Part shown: positions 1-10,544 of the stretch, one piece after another
Numbering within the stretch: the first letter of the stretch is position 1
Layout of the letters: each line of letters starts with the position of its first letter
Source of the DNA: Sipunculus nudus
Lineage: Eukaryota > Annelida > Sipuncula > Golfingiida > Sipunculidae
Direction of reading: 5' to 3'
Length of the DNA stretch: 64,000 bases
NCBI GenBank assembly: GCA_026874595.1
Contig: CM049314.1
Location: 54,731,812-54,795,811 of the forward strand
The notes under the pieces: model-generated
Told to the model about the DNA's origin: nothing
What the model saw: only the letters and a program-made list of their open reading frames with translations
The model's database searches: none
Translations under genes and position numbers: made by a program

Positions 1-197
1 TCCTTCCATTTCATAGCCCTTAAAGTCTGAAATTTGCTTCCTTTTACACTTAGAAAAACTTCGAAACTTGCATCATTTAAAACTAATTAAAAAAGGCAAG
101 CTTTTGGTAATTAATATGCATCATTTCTTTTCCTAAAGTCAGGCACAGGGAGTAGATTTCCATGATATTTTAAATGGGTATGTGTGTGTGTTTGTGA

Positions 198-270
198 ATA
201 GCGCTGTGAGTCCGACCATCGGAGAATTGGCGCTATATAATTACTATATTATTATTATTATTAGTAGTAG
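198..270 (+). repeat. SINE/LINE-tail-like repeat ending in ATT repeats
   Basis: The segment runs from TAGCGCTGTGAGTCCG through GGCGCTATATAA into a short (ATT)n/(ATTAGT)n run. The pair of GCGCT motifs followed by ATATAA and a trinucleotide tail is the usual look of the conserved 3' tail of V-SINE/Deu-type SINEs and L2-like LINEs. The 5' part of such an element cannot be made out, so this is likely only a tail fragment. Confidence 0.35.
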
Positions 271-891
271 TATTTAGGAAAGTTCTCCTAACGTTAATTC
301 CATAACATGTGAATATACACAGGTGTCACTCAATCAAAGCTGCTTTCGTTCTGGCTTGAGGAGCTAACCTGTAATAAAACCATCAAATTGCTGAACCATG
401 ACATCCATTTCTCCTCCCTTTGATCTAATTATTTTCTGGGCCTACCTATCAACACACATAATCTCGATAAGTAGTCTTTAGGGTATATTTGAAAGGGGAT
501 ATTTGAAAATGTATTATCGAGTCAATAATAATGAAAGTAAATTTCATTGATATGCGTTGGTGTTTTTCGGGGATAGTGATCTTTATCATTTTAAATAGTG
601 TGATAGATTTTAATATTCTATCACATATACATAATGTAAAATAATAAACTTAAATGATATCAGCTGAACTTGTAAGGACATGATAACAAGACGTATCTCC
701 TCTCTACTTTGTATAATTCACTGCATGTTGTCATTTAATCTTTTTTCAGTCTGACTGAAGTTCAGTAAAAAGAAGATGTACCAGGTAAGATTAAATACAC
801 ATTTAGCATCGGTAAATAATCAAGTTAAACATTGCATAGTAATCTCCTTATGTAGCAAACATTACAATCCAGTGATTGACACATAAACACC

Positions 892-892
<1 letters not shown>

Positions 893-945
<53 letters not shown>
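893..945. repeat. (TA)n microsatellite
   Basis: About 26 uninterrupted TA units. This is one of nine such tracts in the window. Confidence 0.95.
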
Positions 946-948
<3 letters not shown>

Positions 949-2301
949 AAAGAATGGTCAATTCCGTGGATCAATTAATGTATTGACCGTGGTCTGAGTA
1001 ATAAAAATAAAACATACTTTGTACCATTTTATCGAGTAATATATCCTCAATTTATTCAAGTAAGACTTTTAATTTAAAAAGTAAATGAAAAATTCTACCG
1101 TCACTTGCAGCGCAAACGATATTAAAGGTATCAGTGAAACCTTACCACGAGCATGCGCACTGCGCTTTGTAAAATAAACTAGATATATTCCAGAATTTTG
1201 ACAAAACCTGAACTTTTAAGTTAAGAAAGGATATGGTTTTCATAATTTGAGATATGGAACAAAATACAGAGCAAAATGTATTCTTTCTTTACAGTTATAG
1301 TAGACCAGTGCGGCGTGAAAGTGAACTGATTGAGAATGATCGTCATGATGTTCGTCATGTTCTGTTGAAGAACCTGCCATGACGTTATTCCAGGCCTAGA
1401 TACTGGATAGACGTATTTATAGTTCTATGAGCGGAACATCTTCGCTGGCCCCTGCACTGGTATTGTGCGTTGCACGTTGGTCAAAAAAACCATACATTAG
1501 TTATATGATTTACCGGCAGGTGGCAGTACCTATCCTAGGTGTGCAATGCAGTCGTGTATATTTTCGTGCAGACATAATCGGTCTACCTGTGACTCGTTAA
1601 GCATTACGGCTGACCCATCTAGGACAAAGTCAGAGGTTGTTTGTATTAGTTAACTACGGGGCCTTTTTGTTGCAAGGCTAAATTGTTAACTTGTAAGTTG
1701 TGTGTTACAGAAATAATGCTGTCTGTGTGTAGCGTAGAGAGAATACATCGGTAAAATGTTAACAAACACAACCCATTAACCATGAAGCTTAGTCAGTGTT
1801 ATGATTTTCTCTCGATGCAAACGTCTGATATGACGGAATATCAACTGTTCTTAATATCCTGCCAAATATCTAAAAAGCCTGCAGATATCCTGGTGACATT
1901 TTGTGTACAAGGTGACCGTGAATTCAATATCCAAAAAAATATAAGCTTTTGGCGAGGTCACCTGTGTTGACCTTTGTGGGTGTAAAAATAATGTCCCATT
2001 TTCTAGAGAAAGGGAAAAACAGTTAAACTTCAACACACATTAATAGCTAAGTAATCAACACGACAAGGAGAATGAATTATGTGTTTGTAAATAGAGCTGA
2101 TACTCTTTGAAGCTATAAGCTCCATATTTTATAAGCACACTGATCATGTGACTAGTACGCAGATGTCCTAGTTTGTGTCATATCTTAGATCGTAGTAGAA
2201 TAATTCACCCTGCAAAAGGCGCTTTGTTTTCAGCCATTATTGTTTGTATGTTGGCTGGATACAGAAAAATCTACCAAAACGATTAATAATCTACGCAATC
2301 T

Positions 2302-2414
2302 GGACTACGCATACGGACTACGGATACGGACTACGGATACGGACTACGCACACGGACTACGGATACGGACTACGCATACGGACTACGCATACGGAATAAG
2401 GATACGGACTACGC
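2302..2414 (+). repeat. 13-bp minisatellite
   Basis: About 8.7 copies of a 13-bp unit GGACTACGSATAC, with S being C or G and one copy carrying CACAC in place of CATAC. Three units equal 13 codons, which creates an open frame repeating Tyr-Ala-Tyr-Gly and Arg-Ile-Arg-Thr-Thr. I take the frame as a by-product of the repeat and not as a gene. Confidence 0.9.
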
Positions 2415-2789
2415 GCTTATGGAAAAGCACCTTTACTTGCATAAAAGTGAGTAGGCAACATTTATCAAGTTATTTGAATGTTTTATAAATCTTTTCTGAT
2501 CATAATTTTTTTTATTTAGTATCTAAACTAGCGTGTTTACATGAAGCCTCTTTTATTTACGCAAGTGGTTTCTAATAATGTTATTTTGCACTTTCATGTA
2601 CTTATTATCTTCCTTACATACGAAAATTTTATAATCTTTTAACATTCATGATATAACATGATTTAATTTTTCACCTTTTAATTCCTTTTTATTATTTCCT
2701 TCTCTATCTGACCGACCAATTACCTGCCAGATCAAACGGTTTGTAAAAAACTGTAAATGCTTGCAATGTGGGCTTGATGCATTATAACT

Positions 2790-2842
2790 TTATAATTATT
2801 ATGTCAGGGGTAATTTAACAGTCCAATGTTAGTTATTGAGGG
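2790..2842 (+). repeat. left flank: imperfect repeat unit interrupted by the LTR element
   Basis: This piece (ATTATTATGTCAGGGGTAA, AACAGTCCA, GTTAGTTATTGAGGG) matches the repeat units at 5403-5660, on the other side of the Ty3/gypsy relic. The simplest reading is that the retroelement inserted into a pre-existing short tandem repeat and split it. Confidence 0.6.
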
Positions 2843-2890
2843 TGTAGACGTGTTCAAAGTAACGGCTTTTATTCCACCCAACATATCTTT
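2843..2890 (-). repeat. remnant of the 3' LTR
   Basis: About 47 bp starting TGTAGACGTGTTCA match the corresponding end of the LTR at 5091-5140 with a few substitutions. The reverse-transcriptase frame runs straight into this piece, which marks the deletion junction near 2888. Confidence 0.75.
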
Positions 2891-3270
2891 TCCGACCAGT
2901 TACTGCTTGATTGTCTTATTCCCAGTTCCAACATGTGGTTAAATTCTGCCTTTACAAAATGAGGCGATCGGGTGCTAAACGACGCGGACGAGCAGCAACA
3001 GGCGGTCCACGTGTTTCGATATGATACGACAGAGTGTTTGATAGAAGTGGAGCTATAATTAGGACGTGCAGTCTCAGGGTATTTCTGCAGAAGCGAGTCA
3101 TAAGGCGAGGTACTTACAGGTTGAGCGAACATCGGACTTACCGAGGGCGTGTGGGATCGGATTCCCCTGAAGGCGAGGTTGGTAGTTGCGTCAATTAACT
3201 TTTGGTGTTTGACATCTACAGGTAGTCCGAACCGTTGCAGTAAATCAGCGCCAATGATAGGTGTTGGCAC
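2889..3270 (-). pseudogene. pol remnant: protease end and start of reverse transcriptase
   Basis: The frame read on minus begins with Pro-Ile-Ile-Gly-Ala-Asp-Leu-Leu, the usual C-terminal segment of a retropepsin. It continues through a linker to His-Met-Leu-Glu-Leu-Gly-Ile and Ser-Ser-Ser-Asn-Trp, the typical opening of a gypsy reverse transcriptase. After that Trp the frame passes into LTR sequence, so the palm with the YxDD site is absent. Part of the linker (about residues 55-105) looks frame-shifted. It belongs with the gag and protease pieces upstream on the same strand. Confidence 0.75.
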
Positions 3271-3950
3271 ATCAGCTATGACGTAAATCCATCGAAAAAG
3301 TCTACGAATGCCAAGGTCTAGCGTTAGCGACTTTTTTCCATATGTATTGATGGGAGATTTGTTGTAGGAATGGCCTGTACAGTAAAATGGTAGACACTGG
3401 TAGAAGGCACCAAAAAACTCTTAATTTAAAACTACTAAATATACACACCAAAATGCATCCGTTAGTGTCTTTAATAGTAAATGGGTCTTTTCGGCAACTT
3501 TACCACGTTCTTACCTTAATATATTAATGAAACATTATCCCTAACGATCCTTGTAAGCCCGTGGTGATTTAAACATAACAATATACAATAATTTGTAATG
3601 AGTGGTCTATGTTTGACTGGTACCCTCCACCGACATCTATTATCGCCCGCTTTTTCCAGTTCAAACAGCGATAAGATCAGAGCGGGTTCCAAGTCTAAAT
3701 CCCGTTGCAAAGGACTGTGGGTCACTCCATGTAATTATGGCGGCTTGTTCTCTATGTAAACACATCAGCTCTTGACAAAATTATGGATAAGTAGGGCAAT
3801 TGAGCATTATTTTGGTGCCACTACTTTGTAGATGTTTCATAAAACATCCAAAGACAACAAAAGGGTAATTATTTTATGTTGACACCGCCTGAAATGTCAA
3901 TTATAAGATTCCAAAGGGGTCTCCTATTTGGAACCTTACGAGGCGTTTTC

Positions 3951-4271
3951 CTAAGAGTCGAGCCCAAGACGTTGTTGACAGAGAGGAGCAAAGTGGATCG
4001 GAATCACACGTCTTGGGACGAGACAAGGAGATTTGTTGACGGCTTGTAGATACACTGGTGATGAAAGTCTACGTTTGTCCGTTACCGATGATGGTATAAC
4101 GCTGACTTCCGCTGCAGTATCGACGAGGAAACGAGTATCAGTCGATTTGTCCGTTATGAAGAAAAGGCGACTAACAGGTGCTGTGCCAGAAGGACTTGTC
4201 GCCCCTAGTCTCTGGCCTTGGCGTTTTCCGACACTGCAGAAGATTGGCTCTTGCATGATTGATATGCACAA
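3951..4271 (-). pseudogene. retroviral-type aspartic protease fragment
   Basis: The minus-strand frame contains Phe-Leu-Val-Asp-Thr-Ala-Ala-Glu-Val-Ser-Val-Ile-Pro. This is the active-site region of a retropepsin, with Asp-Thr-Ala where most families have Asp-Thr/Ser-Gly. It lies between the zinc-knuckle region and the polymerase start, in the expected order, and breaks off after about 100 codons. Confidence 0.75.
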
Positions 4272-4650
4272 GGTGGCACACAGCGTTCAGCTTTATCTCC
4301 ATAACGCCAGTGATACCAGCACTCTTTCGCTGCGTGGTGTCGCGACAAACTAGAACTGCGATCGCGAGGTGGTTTGTACCCCGATTGACGTCGACGAGTA
4401 CCACGACCACGGTTATTCTGGAACTGGCAACATAACGCTTGTACCTGCTTCGACAGGTGCGTTGCCGTAGATTCCAGCGCTGAAACCTCGGGACACGGCT
4501 TTGTGGTCTGTGTTGGCGGAAACGTTTCAGCACAGACTGCTCCGACCGTGACAACAGGACTAGCTACCTCAGCGGGTATATCTGCTCAGTCGGCTAAATG
4601 TTCGATAGTTACTGCGTCAGAAGTAGAAGCTACAATCAGTTGGATGTTAG
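4171..4650 (-). pseudogene. gag C-terminal / zinc-knuckle-like region, frame-shifted
   Basis: Between gag and protease the minus strand encodes an Arg/Gly-rich stretch and, in a different frame, a Cys-Trp-Tyr-His block with later Cys residues. This resembles the single Cys/His motif at the end of gag in metazoan Ty3/gypsy elements. The frame changes near 4650 and there is a TGA near 4586, so no continuous product could be made. Confidence 0.55.
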
Positions 4651-5037
4651 CAGGTTACCGTTGTAGAAAAAGTTGTTTAAGTATATACTGTCCTCCAGCG
4701 TGTGCTCACCCAACAGCTGACGCATACGTCGAAGTAACTGCGATGGCATTCTTTCGCCAAACTCTGCCTTAAGACAATCATACTGATCATTTGCTGGTGG
4801 AGTTATTAAAATGTCACGTACCTCTGCGGCGATCTCTGGCTGTAAGGTTCCAACAACATAGGCATACTTTGTATTCTGCGAAGTAATGTTTCTTGTTAAA
4901 AACTGCGCCTCCACTTGCGCCAACCTTAATGTTGGGTCATTTGGCCAGAATGGCGGCAGTCTTAACCCCACGGCAGTTATCGCAGCCCTGTCTGTCGAAT
5001 CAACAACACTTACGTAACTGCCGATAGTCTCAGACAT
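4636..5037 (-). pseudogene. gag-like protein, N-terminal part
   Basis: Starting at 5037, the frame shows a Pro-Pro-Phe-Trp-Pro-Asn-Asp-Pro block, then Trp/Leu-Ala-Gln-Val-Glu-Ala-Gln-Phe (about residues 30-50). Next come Lys-Tyr-Ala-Tyr-Val-Val-Gly-Thr-Leu and Leu-Leu-Arg-Arg-Met-Arg-Gln-Leu-Leu-Gly (about 105-115). This is the recurrent pattern of gag proteins in animal Ty3/gypsy elements. The start lies about 50 bp inside the 5' LTR and primer site, the normal spacing. The frame is lost around residue 125 through a small indel. Confidence 0.8.
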
Positions 5038-5072
5038 GATGATAAATTAGATGATAATCCCTGCAGATTATC

Positions 5073-5090
5073 ACGTCGGGATCACCAATT
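5073..5090 (-). other. primer-binding-site-like sequence
   Basis: Directly inside the LTR the minus strand reads TTGGTGATCCCGACG. TGG followed by a G+C-rich stretch is the complement of a tRNA 3' end with CCA. This is the form usual for gypsy elements whose gag resembles this one. The tRNA species is not assigned. Confidence 0.65.
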
Positions 5091-5402
5091 TGTAGACGTG
5101 TTCAGACTAATGGCTTTTGTTCTACCAACATATCTTTTCCGAATCCATATCTTATCCCATATCAAAATATTATTATTAGTCCGTTTTCCTTGACATAAAA
5201 ATAAAATGACGTCATGAAACAATATTATAAATTGATTGGTTTAAAATGATAACTGTCTGTAATGACCGTACGAAAAAACGTCACGTCTCCCAGGTTACGT
5301 CCTTTAAGCACCAGCTGAACTGGGTGACCTCTGACGTGGTTACACCCAGAAACCTACCTTAAAGGTTAGCAAATATATCAATACTGACAGCAGTACGCTA
5401 CA
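5091..5402 (-). repeat. 5' LTR of the Ty3/gypsy relic (312 bp)
   Basis: The block is bounded by TGTAG at 5091 and CTACA at 5398-5402, short inverted termini as in LTRs. It abuts the primer site on one side and the AGGG target copy on the other. Only its first ~47 bp recur at the other end of the element because the 3' LTR is truncated. Confidence 0.75.
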
Positions 5403-5660
5403 AGGGTATCCTCGGGGTGTTGTAATTATTATGTTTTGGTAACAGTCCAAGGTTACTTATTGAGGTAAGTTAACAGTCCATGCTTAGTTATTCAGTGTGT
5501 GCTGGGGGTGTTGTAATTATTATGCCGGGGGTTACTCCCTTTGACTGTGCAATACTCCAAGGTTAGTTATTGAGGGTTTCTCTGTGGGCAGTAATAATGT
5601 ATATGCCAGGGGTAACTCCCTTTGAGTGGGTAACAGTCCAAGGTTAATACGCGTGTCCGG
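5403..5660 (+). repeat. imperfect short tandem repeats
   Basis: Three or four diverged copies of a unit containing GTAATTATTATG, GGGGTTACTCCCTTTGA, AACAGTCCAAGGTTA and GTTATTGAGG. The unit also occurs once at 2790-2842, left of the LTR element. Confidence 0.65.
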
Positions 5661-5971
5661 AGATCTCTGCTCTCTTGTAAAGGAGGTTAGATTAGCCATG
5701 GGCTTTTTACCAATGTGGGTAAAAAAAGCAACATGGCGGCAAGCAGTTAAAACGTGGTACACATGGGGGAATTTTTTTTTTCTTTATACTTTTGTTTAAC
5801 ATGAACATGAACATTTATATTTGGCCCTTGTTTACTCGTGGTGCACGTGCATGTGTTATTCGAAGCTACGTCACAAAATATACAACCATTCCCCGGCCTT
5901 GATATGTTACAAATGTCAGGGACATTGGCATTTTGCGATGAACCTGCCAGCGAACATCAAGCCACCTGTCC
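5661..5971. other. no gene recognised
   Basis: This spacer lies between the short tandem repeats and the first MITE. Overlapping open frames at 5820-6125 run into the MITE and have no recognisable domain. Confidence 0.5.
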
Positions 5972-5974
5972 TAA

Positions 5975-6372
5975 AGCTGTGTTTCCATTCATCCGTAAAC
6001 CTCGTACGTCTCGTACGCAAAAAAATCGGATCCCTCTTATTAAGATGAACTGTTTCCATATGTACGTTTTAACGTGCTCCGCAAACATATCCGCAAAAAC
6101 GGACAGCATCGAAACGGATTGGTGAGCGATTCATCCGTTTTGCGGATGGCAAAAATGCCTATATTTCCCAAAAGTGCCCCGGCGCCAGGTGGGATGAGAC
6201 ATATTGACCTTCTTCCTGCCTGTCGTCCTTGCAGTTTCAAAAGAGGCACGTTAAAGGGTAGCCGCAAGAAAAACGTACGTACTTATGGAAACAGTTTTTG
6301 CGGACTGCGCACTATGGAACGTACGCACGTCTTTTGCGGATACGTTTTTTGCGGATACATGGAAACACAGCT
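5975..6372. mobile_element. MITE with TAA target duplication (PIF/Harbinger-like)
   Basis: The left end AGCTGTGTTTCCATTCATCCG and the right end, read in reverse complement as AGCTGTGTTTCCATGTATCCG, form a terminal inverted repeat of about 21 bp with two mismatches. TAA lies immediately outside each end (5972-5974 and 6373-6375). A 3-bp TAA/TTA duplication is the hallmark of PIF/Harbinger elements. A second inverted pair lies inside: CTGTTTCCATATGTACG near 6049 and its imperfect complement near 6275-6299. No transposase is encoded, so this is a non-autonomous element of 398 bp. Confidence 0.75.
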
Positions 6373-6375
6373 TAA

Positions 6376-6895
6376 CCGTTTAAAGTGAAATATACATGTT
6401 TGAAATGTACATGTCCAGCATTCCGTCTCCCGGAGTGTGACTGAAATGTACAAGCGTCTCTGGCATGACATCACAAGTCAACAAGTGCTTTGAAACACAG
6501 CGCGTGACACACCGCGGGTAGCCAGGTAGCGGTATACATACCCTACAAGCTGACGTTCCTTGTAGTGGTATACAGATCCATACACTCCGATACCCAAACA
6601 AAAAAGTTAGAACTAACTTTTAAACTGACAGCTTCTCACCTTTTATCTGGATGATGTCAGCATAAAAAGTCTATTTAGTCTGTTTGGTTGATTTATCCAC
6701 AGCAGGTTTACATTAAAATTAGTTGGCTTAATTTTTATACTTGTTTGTTTGAGGGGCTGAAACAAACTGACTACTCAGAGACAGCCTGTCGTCTGGTTAA
6801 ACATGGCTGCTTTGCATGACATCAGCAACTAGGGGGCGCCCTTGTGCTATATAAGTTAGACTGTTACGTACCCTTCTCCGAAACATTCCAACTTG
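6376..6895. other. no gene recognised
   Basis: This stretch has no recognisable coding exon. A TATATAAG box at 6848-6855 precedes the large hairpin at 6896 and could be part of the same unit. Confidence 0.45.
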
Positions 6896-7019
6896 AGGCT
6901 TGAAATCGTTATTTTTGTACTGGCTATATATCCTGAATGGTATGCAAACTTGAAATATAAACATGAACTAAACAACTATGAGGATATATAGCCAGTACAA
7001 AAATAACGATTTCAAGCCT
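6896..7019. repeat. perfect 39-bp inverted repeat (hairpin)
   Basis: The arm at 6896-6934 (AGGCTTGAAATCGTT ... TATATATCCT) is exactly reverse-complementary over all 39 bp to 6981-7019, with a 46-bp spacer. No simple-sequence explanation applies, since the arms contain mixed sequence. It may be a young foldback/MITE or the result of a local inverted duplication. No clear target duplication was found. Confidence 0.95.
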
Positions 7020-7542
7020 GCAGAACGCTTACTCTGGATACAGACCCACCGTGACAAATAACTTCACTCATCAGCTGAAATTTGCACTCGCATTCTCCCG
7101 TCTTTCAGTCCTATTAACTCAAGGGAGGATCCAGGAATTATGAAAAAGTGGGGTGAGGGGTCGAACCCAGAAGGACTAATAACAAAACCTAACAAAAGTT
7201 CTCTTCCTGACTTTCCAAATTTTCAAACGTTAACTTCATTCCCTAAGGTACACTTAACATGTTAAGGTGCTCGAGTGTGATTTGTTTTTCCTGTTGTGAG
7301 CTGCCTATGATCTGATCGCCATCCATCAAATAAAAAAACACCTTGTAGTGAGTACCTTGGGCAGGAGTCATTACCTTGTCCAATGATTCAACTCGGCACA
7401 TACCAAACGTGTTGTATTAAAGCAATCTGATATCCTGTATTCACTTACTGAGCTACATGGTTCATGGGTCATTTGTTTAATTAAAAGTTAAAAATACAGA
7501 TGCTAGATATGTCCAATGTCTTACCGATGTATAAAATAACCA
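7020..7542. other. no gene recognised
   Basis: Nothing beyond short chance frames and homopolymer runs. Confidence 0.45.
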
Positions 7543-7545
7543 TAA

Positions 7546-7835
7546 GGCCAAAAAAAAAATAAGGTATGGTTCTCAGGCACTTTTTTTCAGAAATCAGTGC
7601 GGGCGGGCGGTATTTTATTTTTGACCTTTTTTTGAGTGTCTCCATAAAATTATCATATGACCAGGGAAAAGTATGAAAATAACAATTTTTTTTTTTGCAA
7701 AACAGGGAAAAACACTACATAAATTGTAATATTCATCTTCTTGAAACATAAAAATCAAAATAAAAATTGTTGATGCGGGGGGTAAAAATTGACGCGGGTG
7801 GTGCCTGAGAACCATACCTTTTATTTTTTTTGGCC
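7546..7835. mobile_element. MITE with 35-bp TIRs and TAA target duplication
   Basis: The left terminus GGCC, ten A, then TAAGGTATGGTTCTCAGGCAC is mirrored at the right end (7801-7835) over about 35 bp, with differences only in the A run. TAA is duplicated directly outside (7543-7545, 7836-7838). The 290-bp body has no coding capacity. The TAA duplication fits PIF/Harbinger-type mobilisation. It differs in terminal sequence from the MITE at 5975 and is a separate family. Confidence 0.8.
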
Positions 7836-7857
7836 TAATATAAATTGGATAAAGTGG

Positions 7858-7859
<2 letters not shown>

Positions 7860-7903
<44 letters not shown>
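7860..7903. repeat. (TA)n microsatellite
   Basis: About 22 TA units, lying 22 bp beyond the right target copy of the preceding MITE. Confidence 0.95.
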
Positions 7904-7908
<5 letters not shown>

Positions 7909-8661
7909 CTGATATGACTCGTTTCCTATAGTGTATATGTATATATATATTTCTATATGTACATCCCATAACATTTATAACGTCACACGAAACCGTTTAT
8001 AACTATCGGTGCTACACATTGTTGATGGTGTATTGGACAAGACTTAATGATGTGCTACTTACATGGAAAATAATGTCAATGTGACCTAATGTACGGTCAT
8101 TATGTGACCGGGCTGCTACAGTGTGACGGTAACTGTTCATAATTTTGTAATACCCGGTGAATATTATGAATTAATATGATTTCTCCATGGCTGAAATATT
8201 GGATGATTTGTATTTTTCTGTCTTATGTGAATTATTGTGCAATCCTGGTATGTTTGTTCATTGCTATAATAATGTATGCTTTGCGCTGACCGATACATGA
8301 TTGATACTGAATAAACTTATTGAGTTAAACTTTATTCATTATTTCAAGTTTTCTATTAATAATACACTGTTTTAACAATTACTCTGACACAGAAGGTATA
8401 ACTGTACCATCAGCTATCGCTTGCCTCACAAATTTAAACTTTCATAAAATAAAACAGGAAATAAATGAATATTCAATAATGTCTACATATATTCACCATA
8501 AAATTGAGATATATTTGCCTGAACTTCTATTATCTCCACACTTGTAGGTCCCCCTTGTCATGTACGTTTTATAATAGATGTATGTCAGGAAGTAATACTA
8601 AGAAGAGAAAAATTTGCACCAAATGATTATATTATAACCAGTTAAAAATAAACCCAATAAG

Positions 8662-8709
<48 letters not shown>

Positions 8710-10540
8710 TATTACATGTAGAATATGTGAGAATAGGTCATGCAACAGATGACCATGTAGTGAGCTGCAGCAGTGGGTATCGCCAATCAACAAGGGCATA
8801 TGACAGCTGCAGTGCTGTACCTGGCATCCGGGGTGATTACCTCGGGTTATTTCGTGTACGGTTCTTGGTCAGTATTCTCTCTATTTGCGTCAATACGGTT
8901 AAAATATAACTTCATGGAATTTTGGCTGACCAGGTAAGAATATAGGGTAGAGGACCCTTCTTCAATGGGAGTGTTGGGTCAGAGTGAATATAGTAAGCTA
9001 TAGTATATTTAGTTATTATAAATTGATCAATTATTGGGCACATTATATAGATTAATGTTATTTAAGTTATACGTTTCAGTACATGGGCAGTTTAGTTCAT
9101 TTAATAAGTGATCCAATGCAACCATCTCTCTTCCCCAGTATTACAATATTGTACAGGAACATGAAAGAGTGGTTACCTGTTTGGCAATGCCATGCTGTGA
9201 TGTCAAGTGATCCTTCTCTTGGGGTCATTGGCTATTTAAACGGACATTATCGAACTCTCAGAAGGCAGAACACTAGGGGAGAGGCCACGCCACCTTTTCT
9301 CAATAGAGCCAGGCCGGACACATGTAACCACGTTCTCTGAATAAACCATCATCAAAATTCTTCACTCGTCGTGTTAATAATCCCGTGAGTTGTCGCCAGC
9401 GCCAACCATGGACTTGGTGATAATATATTTGTTAATATCTGTTGAAAATGATTGTTACCATTTTTAATGGGAAGTGTGCTCGTAGGCATTTATATGACAC
9501 AACAGGTTTCTCATGCGCAAAACCAAAAGGCATGCATATATACGTTTGATTTAGACTATTGTTACAATTGTATGATCGTTTTATTGACACGGGCATGGTA
9601 ATAGAGACATAAAATAAAAGTCATATACGGAAGCGGATCCTCAGGTGAGGTCAAGGGGGTCCGGACCAGAGGGTATAGACTAGGGTTGGCTGGTCAAGGG
9701 AGATACGGGTGATTCCTGGAATATTTGCATCAAGCAAAAAACTCAGTGAAAGTGCCAGACCCCTTACAAGGGGAATAACAGGCAGCGGCAGTACAAAAAT
9801 GGAGGTAGTTACTTCCACAAAATAAAAATAAATAAAAAAGTCACGTGAGTCAGTATATTTAGCAGCTTGTGATAGAATAAAAAACTGATCATTGAAGTTT
9901 TTTTGTGTGTCATGTCCCTTATGTTTCAACTTTAACAAGGAATTATCCATGATATGATCACATTTTTTCACTCTTGTCCCGTTTTAAATTATCATTCTTT
10001 CCATTTGTTAAAAAAAGTCTTTTATTTTGGAAATTAATGATATAAAATGAAACACGACTATAATAAATAAGTTATCACATATATCTTTACCCTCTATGTA
10101 AATGACAAACGATGACAAAATTGAACTGATTAACGATATATAACGTGTGTACCTATCTCGAACTCGAACTCGAACTTGATCTGTAACATCAGGCCTTTGT
10201 AACAGGCCTTTCTTAATTAACGGTGGTGGCACTAACCGTTTTCACGCTACTTTATCGTGGTCACGCCTCAGATATGTTATTTTCTTGAACAATCGTGGAC
10301 GTTGCAAAGTGTGTCCTAAGGGGGCTATTTTGAATATTTCTTATAAATCCTGGGGATTAAACATTATTTGTGAGCTTTATAAGAAACTTCAAGAGTGAAC
10401 TCGGCCCGTGTCGGAAAAGAACCAAAGGCACCCCCGTCAGGCACAAAACCGGCGAAAGTCAAGTGGACCTCTCCCGATCGAAGAACTGGTGATCGAAGTA
10501 AAATCAAGAGCACCACAAATGGTGCATAATACGCCCGTCG
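7904..10540. other. no gene recognised
   Basis: This holds a (TA)n tract at 8666-8706 and a possible LTR-like block around 8900-9420, with a TATTTAAA box near 9233 and AATAAA near 9341. I could not delimit the block or give it a target duplication. A small ATGGAGGTAGTTACTTCCA palindrome-like motif at 9798-9818 recurs in similar form near 29376. Confidence 0.4.
8666..8706. repeat. (TA)n microsatellite
   Basis: About 20 TA units. Confidence 0.95.
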
Positions 10541-10544
10541 TGTA

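Larger units (their letters stand above)
1..2301. other. non-coding stretch, no gene recognised
   Basis: Apart from a SINE-like tail near 198-270 and a (TA)n tract at 893-945 (listed separately) I see no coding exon here. Short open frames such as those near 1780-2040 lie on both strands over the same bases, have no recognisable motif and look like chance. Confidence 0.5.
2843..5402 (-). mobile_element. internally deleted Ty3/gypsy-type LTR retrotransposon
   Basis: The element lies on the minus strand. A full 5' LTR (5091-5402) is followed by a primer-binding-like site, a gag frame, a zinc-knuckle/protease stretch and the start of reverse transcriptase. Then the sequence jumps into the last ~47 bp of a 3' LTR (2843-2890). 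Both outer edges show TGTAG on the left and CTACA on the right, flanked by the 4-bp direct repeat AGGG (2839-2842 and 5403-5406), as expected for an integrase-made target duplication. Most of pol (RT core, RNase H, integrase) is missing. The remaining frames carry shifts and stops, so it is dead as an autonomous element. The family call rests on gag and protease wording and on gag-PR-RT order; the exact clade is not determined. Confidence 0.85.

Noticed and set aside
2240-2488. 82-codon frame with periodic Tyr/Arg
   Set aside because: A by-product of the 13-bp minisatellite.
8900-9420. Solo LTR or promoter unit (TATTTAAA near 9233, AATAAA near 9341)
   Set aside because: No inverted TG/CA termini, second copy or target duplication could be found.
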